Shown here: positions 12,400-23,924 of the stretch, one piece after another | How the letters are laid out: each line of letters begins with the position of its first letter | How positions within the stretch are numbered: position 1 is the first letter of the stretch | Assembly (NCBI GenBank): GCA_024036415.1 | Contig: JAMWET010003610.1 | Coordinates: forward strand, 1-64,000 | Source: Prochilodus magdalenae | Taxonomy: Eukaryota; Chordata; Actinopteri; Characiformes; Prochilodontidae | DNA length: 64,000 nt | Reading direction: 5' to 3' | Made by a program: the position numbers and the translations under genes | Notes under the pieces: generated by a model | The model's input: only the letters and a program-made list of their open reading frames with translations | Database searches by the model: none | What the model was told of the DNA's origin: nothing

Positions 12400-13490
12400 A
12401 AATTTCCAACGAACCATCTTTTAAAAGTTTTTTTTTTTTTTTAATAGATTCAAAAATAGTTCCTCTGGGTTATTACGACAGAGAAGCATCTTGGGCTTGC
12501 TGTATAGGTTTTGTTGTTTAGGAGATTAAAGCGACGCTCCTGGTCTTCAGACAGTTTTAGGCCATCTGCTTGTGATGGACAAAGCAGCTATTTTTAATTC
12601 TCATGAAATGTGACCTCCTGATTGATTTAGAGGCACTGTAGTATTCTGACAGGATTTTGTGAGATTTATTGGATGTATTTTTAGGCGGGGTAGATATCCA
12701 GCAGGCAGACGCTTTGAGCTTTGCAAGATGCTTAGTTATCCTGGGAAATGTTCATTTGGACTGTAGCAGGTTGTTGTGTCTAAGTTTAATATCGGGGTAA
12801 AACAAAATACGTCCAAAAGCCAAAAAACTGTCCTATATTTTAGACGCTAATGTGAGGTTGGCTTATGCTTGGGGTTTTGCTCTCTGGGGACGATGGATTT
12901 CCGGCTGAAGGTCTCTAGCATGCATGCAAGCTGCTGTGTTTGCTGGCTGGAATAAGAATCAGTAGTAGGATATCACACCAGAACCCCTGTACTCCAGGGA
13001 CAATAATGGTGTTTTGTTTGTGTTTTGTCTGCTTTCCTTCCTTGTTCTCCTCCTGCTTAGAAACTAGACTCCTTCAGTCTCTGTGTGGATTTCCTGTAGA
13101 GACTTCTCCACACTGTTATAGCATGGCTCTAATTGTTAGCTCTAAAGGAGTGGTCAAACCCAATACTTTTGTTATACTTTTTAAATGGAATTCCATAATT
13201 TTGAAGATTAATTGCACAGTGTTATTATGTAGCAAAGTATAGTGACATGCCATTTGCCATTCAGGCATCAGCAGCATAGAGTTTCAGAGAATTAGTTTCA
13301 GTGTCAAAAAATGGCAAAACGGTGCAAAATTACACTACTAAACTAGGACTGTACATAAAAGTTTGGAAAAAAAGAAAAAAAAAAAAGAATTGATATGAAA
13401 TTGAATGTTCACTACCTTTCCTGCTTTTAACTATGAATGTATTACAGTTCCCATCAAAGCCAACAGTGTGGTTTCACTGAAACACTAACT
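12400..13490. other. pecam1 intron 2, left part: no further gene
   Basis: This is noncoding, apart from short poly-T and poly-A runs (about 12,427-12,443 and 13,366-13,386). Open frames here are short and unlike any family I know. The mirror copy is 36,190-37,290. Confidence 0.5.
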
Positions 13491-13499
13491 GAGAAATAA

Positions 13500-15136
13500 C
13501 AGTGGGGTGCGAAAGTTTGGGCAGCCTTGTTAACTTTTCCTGATTTACCTTTATAAAGCACATTGATTGTTTGGATAAAAAAAAAATTGCGTTAAATATA
13601 TCATATAGGGGACAAACACAGTGATATTTGAGAAATGAAATGAAGTTTATATGATTTACAGAAAGTGATGCAATAACTGGTTAAACAAAAGTTAGGCAGG
13701 TGCATAAATTTGGGCACTGTTGTCATTTTTATTGATTTCAAAACCTTAGAACTAATTATTGGACTCAATTTGGTTTGGTACGTTCAGTGACCCTTGACCT
13801 CCATACACAGGTGACTCCAATTATGAGAAAGTGTATTTAGGGGGGGCAATTGTAAGTTTTTCTCCTCTTTGCATCTTCTCTGAAGAGTCGCAGCATGGGA
13901 GTCTCAAAACAACTTTCAAATGACCTGAAAACAAAGATTGTTCACCGTCATGGTTTAGGGGAGGGATTTACGTGGAAAGCTATCTCAGAGATTTCAGCTT
14001 TCAGTCTCCACTGTTGAAAAAAACACTGTGAGAAAATGGAAGACCACAGGGCACAGTTCAAGTCTAAAGGCTTGAAGTGGCAGACCAAGAAAAAATCTAG
14101 ACTAAACAGAAGCGAAGGATGTTGAGAATGGTCAGAGTCAACACCCACAGACCAGCACCAAAGACTACAACATGATCTTGCTGCTGATGGAGTCACTGTG
14201 CATCGTTTCAACTATTCGGCGCACTTTACACAAGGAGATGCTGCTATGGGAGAGTGATGCAGAGAAGCCTTTTCTTCACCCACCCATCACAAACAGAGCC
14301 GCTTAAGTATGCTAAAAGCACATTTTGGACAAGCCAGCTTTCATTTTGAATAAGGTGCTGTGTTATTTGGGCATAACAAGGGCCGTTATGCATGGAGGAA
14401 AAAACCGAACACAGCACATTCCAAGAAAAACACCTGCTATCTACAGTAAAATTTGGGTGGGGGTTCCATCATGCTGTGGGGCTGTGTGGCCCGTACAGGG
14501 ACTGGAATCTTGTTAAAAGTTGAGGGATGTATGGATTCCAATCAATATCAGACATATTCTGGAGACCAATGTCCAGGAAAATCAGTGACAAAGCTGACAA
14601 GCTGCACCAGGGCTGGATCTTCCAACAAGACAGCGACCCTAAACACTGCTCAAAATCTACTAATGCATTCATGCAGAGGAACAAGTACAACGTTCTGGAA
14701 TGGCCATCTCAGTCCCCAGACCTGAATATTATTGAAAATCTGTGGTGTCACTTAAAGAGAGCTGTCCATGCTCGGAAACCATCAAACCTGAATGAACTAG
14801 AGATGTTTTGTAAAGAATGGTCTAAAATACCTTCAGTCACAATCCAGACTCTCATTAGAAGCTATAGGAAGTGTTTAGAGGCTGTTATTTCTGCGAAAGG
14901 AGGATCTACTAAAGGTTTTTTTTTTGGTGCCCAAATTTATGCGCCTGCCTACTTTTGTTTAGACAATTATTGCACACTTTCTGTAAATCATATAAACTTA
15001 ATTTCACTTCTCAAATATCACTGTGTTTGTCCCCTATATGATATATTTAACTTAATTTTTTTATCCAAGCAATCAATGCTTTATAAAGGTAAATCAGGAA
15101 AATTAACAACGCTGCCCAAACTTTCGCACCCCACTG
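13500..15136 (+). mobile_element. Full-length Tc1-like DNA transposon in pecam1 intron 2 (left arm)
   Basis: The element begins CAGTGGGGTGCGAAAGTTTG and ends with its reverse complement (CGCACCCCACTG). It is bordered by the TA target duplication of Tc1/mariner insertions; this copy has one extra A on the left and one extra T on the right, which the other arm lacks. The terminal inverted repeats are long (about 200-250 bp) and hold internal repeated motifs such as CAGGTGCATAAATTTGGGCA, the IR/DR layout. A damaged transposase gene lies between them. It is about 1.64 kb long. Confidence 0.93.
13895..14935 (+). pseudogene. Tc1-family transposase, frameshifted (left arm)
   Basis: DDE-type transposase for cut-and-paste movement at TA sites. 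It starts at the ATG at 13,895 (MGVSKQLSNDLKTKIV), followed by paired helix-turn-helix DNA-binding regions and the catalytic domain. Visible marks of the family are the WGC/GGGSIMLW box, the second-aspartate region QQDSDPKHCS and the glutamate region SPDLNIIENLW. The frame is broken several times (about 13,970, 14,210, 14,390 and 14,460 onward), so this copy cannot make a full protein. Some breaks are absent from the mirror copy, so part of the damage is probably sequencing error. Confidence 0.9.
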
Positions 15137-15144
15137 TTAATGCA

Positions 15145-15462
15145 TTACATCACATGTAGCAACTAGAATCACATATAGAACTATCTATTCACACACACAC
15201 AGCAGTGTAATCACATGCAGTGCTAATCATGACATTCAGCTGTGTAATCTCAGGCAACGCTGTAATCACCTGCTAGGAGTTATAATCATATACGCACTAT
15301 ATAATCACATGTTATAAACTATAAATCACAATATGTGACAAGAAATTTCACACCTAGTGTGATCTTATACGCAATATGAATCACACAAACAGCGGTATCA
15401 TCACATAAATCACTATAATCACATATAGCAGGACAATCACAAGTAGCAGTAAAATCATATGA
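15145..15462. repeat. Second patch of the 18-bp minisatellite, next to the Tc1 element (left arm)
   Basis: Degenerate copies of the same unit as at 8,560-11,247 (ATCACATGTAGCA, ATCACATATAGC and similar) begin a few bases after the transposon end and stop about 240 bp before pecam1 exon 3. It is more diverged than the main array. Confidence 0.85.
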
Positions 15463-15705
15463 AAGATAACTGAACCAAAGCATCCGAGAAGAGACAAACC
15501 ATGAACCAGCAACATTGTGTTGGACATGAAAGCCTCACTGATGTGCAAGTCATCCAGCCATGGCAACAAAGTCTGTCATATCTCAGTCATGATCCAGCAC
15601 GTCTTGGGTGTTATAGTGCTTTCCCAGGCCACTATTTTACCTAAACTACTGACATAACGGGTCCAAATACTATGCTTAACTGACGACAAACCATTCTCTT
15701 TCTAG

Positions 15706-15996
15706 CGTTCACCATTGACTGGGTGAAGCTGACCTTTCTGCCAAGCGACACGGTGGAAAGAGGCACCAACGTGACCCTGCGCTGTGAGGCCAAGGTCAGC
15801 CATAGCTCTTCTCACCCCATGCACAGCTTCACCTTCATTCTGTACGAAAACGTGATCTACTCCAAAAACACCAGCGTGTCTGTGGTGGAACGCAGCCTCG
15901 CACCAGCCATGTCCTCCAACTCAGGCGATTACAAATGTGGCGTCCGGGTTGGCAACAAGGACAAGAGAAGCGAAATACGGAAATTGACTGTCACAG
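15706..15996 (+). CDS. pecam1: pecam1 exon 3: Ig domain 1 (left arm)
   Basis: This 291-nt exon (phase 1 to phase 1) encodes the N-terminal Ig domain, which in PECAM1 mediates homophilic binding between endothelial cells and leukocytes or platelets. The frame runs FTIDWVKLTFLP, then the B-strand cysteine in VTLRCEAKVS, HSFTFILYENV, and the F-strand cysteine in SGDYKCGVRV, ending KLTVTG. Human D1 has the same scaffold: FTI, TV..G.N.TL.C.A.VS, FYK, SGTYKC, NKEK and VEG. N-glycosylation sequons NVT and NTS are present. Acceptor TTTCTAG and donor GTACAG are in place. It is intact, with the same translation as the other arm. Confidence 0.88.
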
Positions 15997-16204
15997 GTAC
16001 AGAGCAAAAATCTCCTACATGATGTGATGTATGATGTACTGCCCAATAAGAAATACAAATTGTGAATACGGGAGCATGTTTTGTTTCCCTTACAAACAAG
16101 AAAAAAGGTATAGGATTCAAAAATAGTTGCTATTTACTGTTTCAAGACACGCAACATACTTGTGTCCAACAATATGTCCTTTCAGTGTCTGCAGAAAACA
16201 AGTT

Positions 16205-16620
16205 CATTTAAGATTCCTTAAAGGGAAAAATTTGTCTATCTATATCTTAAATATCTACTTGAAGTTAGCATGCTAACCAGCTAGCACCAGCCCGTTCTCG
16301 TCTCTTAATGCCACTTCAAACTCTGAAGAGGTGATAGTGAGTTTGCAGTAGCACTGTAGCACAGTAGAATGAGAGTGGATGCGCTTTGAAAACAAAGAAA
16401 GCAAGTGATAAAGATAGAAAGAAAACAAGAGGTAATACTGCATTGCTTTGCTTCCTCTGCTGAGTAGAAGGGATAAAGTTTGAGCTGAAACAACTCCTCA
16501 GACTGCTAAGTAAATGGGGGCAAATGGGGCAATTAAGGAGAAGGAGGGGCTTTGATTAGTATGAAAAGCACATTATGTCATCTTACACAGTGCTTCTTTA
16601 CAGTTAAAAGAAGTTACAGT
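16205..16620. repeat. Dispersed element (GTTAGCATGCTAACC family), pecam1 intron 3, left arm
   Basis: The segment with AGTTAGCATGCTAACCAGCT, followed by AGAGGTGATAGTGAGT and a purine-rich second half, recurs in diverged form at 56,712-57,103 and in part at about 4,755-4,870. Limits here are approximate, since the inverted ends are weak. It is a MITE-like family by inference. Confidence 0.55.
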
Positions 16621-17330
16621 ACTGATCAGAAGTCAGAGAGCACTTCTATTTCTATTATCCAGTTAAAACAGCTATTTAACTTAATTGCTAATTATATTTT
16701 AGCAACAAACAGCAGAAAGCATACACTGCTGTAGAAATACCAGGGGCCAATCCCCACTCTTGGCCTTTGTTTTCAGTTTTCATTTTTTATGTATGACGCA
16801 CTTACAGATTTTTGAAGGATATTTTTCCATACCTCCATAATTCTGTTACAATCACAGTAACCCTAAACACACTCCATGCTGTTGAGGTCTAGACTCTGGA
16901 GTGGTCAGTCCATAGACCAGCAGCTTCTTTGCTTTGATGTGCAGACATACTTACTGGCTTACTTCTGAGTCTCACAGGGGTGGGGTGGGGGGCTGTGGGT
17001 GGACCAGAAACAGCTGTGAACTTTTTTTTCAGGTGAAGCAGAAGTGGAGGTTTATATTTTATCACAGATGAAAAGTATTGGGTATTTTAAGTACTGTTTG
17101 TCTAATGATTGCCATGTGTGGCTGGTCTACCAGGCCTTGCATGATTGTTAATAGTTGCTATTAAAGATAATTCAAAGCTACCAATCAGGCGTCCAAGTTC
17201 GCTTAACAAAGAGACCCAAGAACCAATACAATGTATTGGATTGCTACAAAACTACGAGTTAAAGTTTCTTTGTTGTCCTGTTTTTAGGACTAAACTATGC
17301 ATATAATCTTCCTAATTCCCACCAATTCAG

Positions 17331-17622
17331 GCCTACAGACTCCACATCTGAAGGTGCAGTCTGGTGTTGTTTATGAGGGGTGATGAGATAATGGCCACAT
17401 GCAGTGCAAACAGAGGAGACGGGTAGCATGCTCTTCACCTTCCTTCAGTAATGGTGAAGAAATCAAGGACCATATTCCGAACCCAACTCAGTGAACGCGC
17501 GAACCATCCACTCAAAAAGATAGGAGAAAAACAAGCTGCACTGTAACATACAGGCATGTGCTGCATCCCAAACGGGATCTGGATCTCCAACAACAGTAAC
17601 ACTGTAAAAGTCATTGTGAAAA
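17331..17622 (+). CDS. pecam1: pecam1 exon 4: Ig domain 2, indel-damaged (left arm)
   Basis: It lies between a TTCAG acceptor and a GTAAGT donor. The start (G-L-Q-T-P-H-L-K-V-Q-S-G-V-V-Y) parallels the human D2 opening, and the exon ends NTVKVIVK. At least three small insertions or losses break the frame (near 17,375, 17,415 and 17,480-17,530), making the exon 292 nt instead of the 279 nt of the clean right copy. The true domain should be read from 32,141-32,419. Confidence 0.82.
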
Positions 17623-19195
17623 GTAAGTACCTCCCAGTTCATTCTCACCTGGGGTCTCTCAGTTTGTCACTTTCCTTTCTTTTTTTTTTTTTTTCTTTTT
17701 TTTTCTTCTTAGTAGTCTCGAAATGTTTTTCAGTTTACAGAAATGTTCACACATCTCTCAGCTTGTTAGCAACCGACAACGTACACAAACTGATCTAATA
17801 TAGTGTAAAAGTCTCAAAATATCTGTATTCAGTATGAATAGTCACTGACTGAAATGTACATAATATGGTGCAATGCCTCCACTAGCATGAATAACAGTGG
17901 TGATTCGTTTTTTGGCCTGGACTGGACAAGTTTCTGGATGTAGGCAGCATTGATGTTCCAGGTAGTCTCACAGGGTTTCAAGAAGATTTCGCTGGCCAGT
18001 CCCTATTTGTGGATCTTCCTGAATGTTCATCATGCCAGTCATTCCTTCTTGCCAGTCATTAACATCTGGATTAAGACCCATTTTCCACACAGATAGAAGT
18101 GAGGTATTCACTGCACTGTACCACACAGTCTGTGAGTACTGTCACATGCCCCTTCATCCTGAAGTTACTACCATCCACGCACCTAAAATCCATGTATGCA
18201 CGGTGACAATTTTTTGTTTTGTCCAGGGAGCTTAAAATACATATAAATTCACATAAATAGTTTATATAAATGATCAATACAAATAATATAATGTAATAAT
18301 ATAATATAAATGTCCTGCAGGGTTTTTGTGAGATGTTTAATGCCACTTCATAGTCACACAAAGCAATTTAAAAACATTTCCATTCTCCATCCGTTAGCCA
18401 AATTAGTGGCTTGTATTTTTAATACATTGTCCTGTTTCTCTGTAAAGTCATCTGGAACACAGAATGTGCATACCTAAAACATATACAGTTATTTTGGCTG
18501 TTCTTTTATATATATATCCCTTTCATCTGTCTATCTATCTATAGTTCTCTATCTGTTCTGTGCATGTTAGGCCTGGATGTTCAAGTGGCTGTTACCGTAC
18601 TTGATACCTCACTCACCCTGTCCTAGGGCATCAGAAGAAGGAAAAATGACTCTAATCATGAAAAAAAGCTAATGTTGCAAATAAGTGGCTGTTTAAACAT
18701 CTGTCAGATGAGTTAAACCAGCTGTTTACCGAAACTTGTTTTCTGACCAGCATGACAAACTACTAACATACATCAAGTAGATTGCAGGGATCTATTTCAA
18801 CTACTTCTAATTCATATTGTGTTGGAATAATGCTGTGTTACATCACCATGCTGATGTGTTAATGCTGTCTTGATTGCCTGTTTTCTGATTGGAACTAAAA
18901 CTGGTTAGAGGAAGCTAAGGTGCTTGCATCTTAGTTTTAAATTACTTGGACGTTTGACTGTGCAAAGCCTAAGGGTTAAAGGTGAAACTGCATTGTGCAA
19001 TCCACTACATGGAGCTTCCTTAAACACACAAATGTTTCATTGCCTAATAATCTGTCTACCACAAATGGAGTGTGTGGGTGAAACCGAAGTGGCAGTTATT
19101 AGTTATTGGTAAAACAATAGAAAACCATGTTGAACTGCATCGTTTAAACTGTTGCAACATTTGACTGTGCTGCTCTGTTTATTTCTCGTTTTCAG

Positions 19196-19469
19196 ATTTA
19201 AATATTACTCCTTTCAATAAGGAATATGGCTAGTGCAAAATGTCGTGGAGGGGGACCGGGGTACACATTAATTGCAGTGTGCCAGGATACCACCAAAGTG
19301 ACCTTGAAATCTTCCTGATCAAAAAACAGCTGCTGTGTCACAGGTAACCGCTTCACAAACCATTCATGCACGAGCTTGGAGGCAAGGGTCGAAAATTCTG
19401 GAGAGTATGTGTGTAAAGCAGAAAAGGGCAATGTGCAGAAGACCTCCACAGACAATCTAGTGGTGTCAG
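19196..19469 (+). CDS. pecam1: pecam1 exon 5: Ig domain 3, indel-damaged (left arm)
   Basis: Acceptor TTTTCAG and donor GTAACT bound it. Read across two frames, it gives NLNITP, then VHINCSVPGYHQSDLEIFL with the B-strand cysteine, and VENSGEYVCKAEKGNVQKTS with the F-strand cysteine, ending LVVSG. Human D3 has LHIKCTI, EIIIQKD and VEHSGNYTCKVESS at the same places. One extra G in the run at about 19,250 and an indel near 19,340 shift the frame, so no single frame is open. Confidence 0.82.
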
Positions 19470-20261
19470 GTAACTGTCCAGCTCAGTTTTCCATTATAAT
19501 ACATACCAGAGGGATGTTTCAGGGTTAAACTGCTGATGTAATTCCTTATAGAAATTCCTTATCTCTCGACATCTCTTCCTTTTACACGATCTCTGTCTGA
19601 AAGTTGAAGGTTACAATGGAACTCAAAAGTTGTGAATGAAAATGATATTAAGTTGTGAAAATGGTAAAGATAAAAATAGAGTCGTAGGGTGGTAGGCAAG
19701 ACCATCATTGTTGAGTGCGTGGCTGTCTTGAATCACGCCTATTAGATACTCAGTCTAAATCAGTCAGGACCAAGTCTAAAGACTAAAGAGGGCAAGCCAA
19801 TTCTGAGTCCAAATATGTCAAGTGTATATGTTTCAAACAAACTGAAAAATGTAAAGATTTTTTTTTTCTTTCTGCAAATGTAAAACTGTATGTACAAAAG
19901 ATACAGTGGAATGAATCAAGCTCTAGGTAAAAATGGCATTTGGAATTCAGTAAGGTCATTTGCCGATTGAGATAAAAGTCAAATGAAATCTCTAAACTTG
20001 CTAAACTAACTGTTCCAAATAATTATGCTACTCATGTGACATCAAGAATCTTTTTGGTTATTTAACTGTCTGCTTGAAGCAGCAAGCCGCAAGTAAACAG
20101 CATGAATGATATAAATGACAGACAGCCTGGCCAGAAAATAGAACACAACCTGGATTTAACTAAGCAAATAGGTCACAGACTGCCTTTGGATAATTACTGT
20201 ATGGATGATTATGTTATTTAAGCCTAACTGATGCAGTGAGTAGCTTCTCATTTGTTAAACC

Positions 20262-20660
20262 ATGTTGAAAGACACATCCTGTAGTCGTGGAAAAGATGTT
20301 AATCTGTTTCAGAAGGGTCAAATATCGTCAAGCATCAAGCAAAGAAAATATCTAAAAAGATTCCTTAAACTGCTAAAATCGGGTTCAGAACTGTCCAGCG
20401 CATTAAACAGTGGAAGGACAGTACGGAAACATCATCCACGAGGAAGGAATGTGGTCAGGAAAGTGATCGGTGATCACATAAAAGATTGGACTCTGGAGCA
20501 ATGGAAGAAGGGTGTGTGGTCTGATGAGTCCAGATTTACCCTGTTCCAGAGTGATGGGCGCATTAGGGTAAGAAGAGAGGTGGCTGAAGTGACGCACCCA
20601 TTATGCCTAGTGCCTACCGTACAAGCTTGTGGGGGTAGTGCTATGATCTGGGTAAAAAAA
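20262..20660 (+). pseudogene. Truncated Tc1-family transposase in pecam1 intron 5 (left arm)
   Basis: An open frame of 135 codons encodes the N-terminal helix-turn-helix part (GQISSSIKQRKYLKRFLKLL, TVRKHHPRGRN) joined after a deletion to the start of the catalytic domain (WKKGVWSDESRFTLFQSDG with the first aspartate, then GGSAMIW). The middle of the protein and the second Asp and Glu of the DDE triad are missing, so it cannot be active. No inverted ends were found around it. It differs from the element at 13.5 kb. Confidence 0.88.
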
Positions 20661-21107
20661 CATACTTGAGATAAACATCAAAGTAGACATAAGTAATAAG
20701 TATGCTTGAAATATAAGTCAAATGCATATTTAAAAGTAAAAAATTATACCTGCAATCTAAGCTATTTTTATACTTTGAAATCTAACTTAAAATAAAAATG
20801 TAGATAAAAGTAAAAGTATAAAATATACATTCTTAAGAAATGTACAAGTGTACTGTAATGATAAAAATATTTTTTATTTGTTCTATCTTAATTTTGAAAT
20901 TTTGATTATTATCATTTGTTTGAGTGAACATTATTATTTATGATCAAATAATATGTTAAACCTAAGATAAAAGCAAAAAAGTAGTAAAGAATAAATGTAT
21001 CCTATGTACTTGTTTTTGTCTATGTGTAATAATATCATATTTAAGTATATTTATAGAAATGAATAAAAAATACTTCTAATTCATCTGTGATGTGTTTTAC
21101 CCTGCAG

Positions 21108-21395
21108 AGTTGTTTCAGTGCCCAGTTTGGAGCATAACTTCAGAGCAGAATCTTCGAAGGAGACGTGTTCTTCCTGAGCGGTAGGACCTCCACCATTCTA
21201 CCCAGAAAAGAATCACTCACGCAAAATGTGACTTACACCATATATAAAAACCAGCCACATTTTAAAGGCAGGACATATCTTAAACACTACAAGCAGCAGT
21301 CAAGCCATGTAATGTGGAAATTTCAACTGTGTGGCTGAAGCCAAGGAGCCATAAAAGAAAAAACCAGCCAAACAGCTGGACTATTAATGTTAAAG
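21108..21395 (+). CDS. pecam1: pecam1 exon 6: Ig domain 4, indel-damaged (left arm)
   Basis: A CTGCAG acceptor opens on GAG-TTG-TTT (ELF), followed by a stretch ending PVLEHNF in another frame; human D4 begins ELFSKPELESSF, a close parallel. Further in come GDVFFLSCRT (B-strand cysteine), NVTYTIYKNQ (with a sequon) and HCVAEAKSH (F-strand cysteine), ending LTINVK before a GTAAG donor. Several frame changes are needed, so no copy here would be translatable as written. It encodes the fourth extracellular Ig domain. Confidence 0.78.
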
Positions 21396-22162
21396 GTAAG
21401 AGCCACTTTCACTGGACTTCAGTGACTTTCATTTTCTCTGGATTTGAGCTTTTTCTCTCTATAGCTAGTCTCTATAGTGTCATGAATCTTTTTTTAATTT
21501 ACAGTACAAAATCTCATTTTGCAAAAACCTGAAAAAGCCATAAAAGTACCCTGCTCACAAAATAAAATTAAAAACACAACCAATGAGGGCAAAAAAATTA
21601 CTTAAGTACTTTAAGTACTCACCACTTAATAGCACCCTGTAGATGTTACAATGGAAAACGATTCTCCCATCAATGTGCCATGGAAATATAGTAATTTGTT
21701 CGATAAATAAATGTCATTGTAAATTCCGGAATATTACAGATGATATAAAATAACTGCTGAACTATGAACGTAAAATTTTAAGCTTTGATTTAAACGTGTC
21801 GTTTTATATGACTGGAAATCATTTGCATTTTTTATATTTCCACTTTGTGTTACTGTACTTTCCTACCTTTCACTGTAGAGGGAGGAACGGGTCGTTTTTT
21901 AGTGGTTAGTAGTGTGCTGGTTATATTCCTAAAATTTGATTTTCACACTGAAACTTTCCACAAATAGTTTTCACATTATCTAACCCTAGTGTTCACAGTA
22001 ATATCCTGCCATTCACTCTTGACAGCTCAGGTTAAAATAAATTGTTCTCCATAATGTAATTAAATGCATGAATACATCTAAAGAACATTTTCTGCTCTTC
22101 TGTAGAGAGATTCAGGGGTTTTGTTTACAACACTGATTCACTCATTAAACTCCCTCTTGCAG

Positions 22163-22467
22163 TGCCTGTTCTCCATCCCAGTCATCGGTACAGTTGGACA
22201 AGTCATAGTAAAAGAAGCCATTCAGATTCTGATGCGAAGAGTATGCTGGGAAACACTGCCAATCCCCACCTACACTTTACTGAAGTCTCAGAGGGCCCAA
22301 CGTCACAAATGAAACACGAACTGGGCTCTTCTCCGCAGGGTCTATGTTTAATATACCTTACATAGATCACAAAGATGAAGATTCAAAGCTTCACCTGCCA
22401 GGAATGAGAACCAGGGACAAGGATACAGCGAAAATCCAGCCAAGACCCTCAACGCAGCAGTCATTAG
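22163..22467 (+). CDS. pecam1: pecam1 exon 7: Ig domain 5, indel-damaged (left arm)
   Basis: It follows a CTCTTGCAG acceptor. Across frames it reads IPVIGTVGQVIVKE, then CESMLGN with the B-strand cysteine, LPI.YTLLKSS, a linker, and FTCQAENQG with the F-strand cysteine, ending LNAAVI at a GTGAA donor. Human D5 reads FEVIKGQ, VRCESISGTLPISYQLLKTS, which is one of the clearest family matches in the window. Insertions near 22,225, 22,290, 22,330 and 22,385 break the frame. Confidence 0.83.
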
Positions 22468-23150
22468 GTGAAACTCCACAGTCATTGGATAATTCGGACC
22501 AACATGCATAAGTCAGTGTATTACTGTGCATCCAAATGTTCATAGACGCATTTAGATAATTCACCTACTTTTATATGCACCAAATGCTGACACACATGTA
22601 TAATCTTTGATAGCAAAGCATTACCAAATAAGAATGGGATGCTCGCACACATGAGGCCCCATGCCACAGAGCCAAGCTGAGAGGTTTAAAGCCTGGGAAA
22701 AGTCTAGGAATGATGGAACCCATACATTTGGAAGACTGAGTTGGACTGCAGGTTTGTGATCCAGAATTAATCATCCCCCCCTCCGATGTAATCGTCCCTA
22801 CATCAGCACTTGACCTATCTATATGCTTATATAGGTGGCTCAAATTCAAGCAATGTTCCAATTACCAAAGCTGTTTCAATTTAGAGGCTAAGTCTCAGAA
22901 AAGGGTGAGGGCCAGTCTCCATGCTAAAACAGGCAGGGAAAGCACTAAGATGAGCACAAAGGATACCTTTGATACAAATGTGAAAGACAGCTTCAAGTAA
23001 AAACAGTATGGTATAAGAGACGGAACTAATCAAGAGTGCTAAGAAAGTCTGGAAAATCTTTTCTATTTATTTAAGAAAAGGGATGCAGACACAATAGTGT
23101 TTCAGTCAGGTTTTTTTTTACATTAAACTTGTAAAAAACTTGCTATTTTG

Positions 23151-23154
23151 GTAT

Positions 23155-23189
<35 letters not shown>

Positions 23190-23246
23190 GATATATACTA
23201 TATATATAGATATATATATTTATATATATATATATAATATATATAT
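23151..23246. repeat. (TA)n microsatellite in pecam1 intron 7, left arm
   Basis: Nearly pure TA dinucleotides with a few interruptions. Confidence 0.9.
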
Positions 23247-23621
23247 GGAGATTAAATAAAAAGCTTAGGAGGAATATATGTACAAAACAACTATTTTGCA
23301 GTTACCATGTAGTACCAGTCTATCCACAGTACCCCTCGTGGCCTAAAATTGTTTATGATTTCATAGCTAATGGAAATAACTGAACTAACTGTATCAATTA
23401 TGTAAAATTCTAAACATTAAGAAGGTACCACATCTTGGTGAACTTGCATTAAACAGAAAAAACAGTCAGATGCAGATTTGGACTTATACCACATAAATCA
23501 AATTATTAAATCTCATTTGCAATGTAACTCACTGTTGTCATTGCTGTGTAAACAGTGTAGTTCTACAAATTAGTAATTATGTAAATGTTGATAATTATGG
23601 TTCACACCACTCTCCATTTTA

Positions 23622-23924
23622 CCTACACCAATTAGAAACCAGTGCCAAGCCAGTGCTTACTCTTTCCCCTAAGGACCACCACAATCACAGAGGGAATGGA
23701 GGTCGATTTGTACTGCAAGTGTCAAGGAGGGCACTGTGCAGGAACTTTCACCTGGGTACCGCCGAGGGTCCACCCTAACATGTCCATACGACGCGTTCTA
23801 CAGGAGTGAAGGAAAATACAAACATCAACCCCAATACCCGAGAACACAAGAGGAAGCTACTACTGTGAGGGCTTTCAACGACGGCTGGTGTGACCAGCAG
23901 TAGCCGTGATGTCAATCTCTTCAG
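23622..23924 (+). CDS. pecam1: pecam1 exon 8: Ig domain 6, indel-damaged (left arm)
   Basis: It encodes the membrane-proximal Ig domain. Recognisable blocks are TITEGMEVDLYC with the B-strand cysteine, a VKEGT.PV.F.WYR segment, and GSYYCEAFNDAGVTSSSRDV with the F-strand cysteine. Human D6 has ESGEDIVLQCAVNEGSGPITYKFYR and GEYYCTAFNRANHASS in the same order. The acceptor is damaged in this arm (ATTTTAC where the right copy gives ATTTTAG); the donor AG|GTCAGG is present. It is the last pecam1 exon found before the fold at 24,897. Confidence 0.82.
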
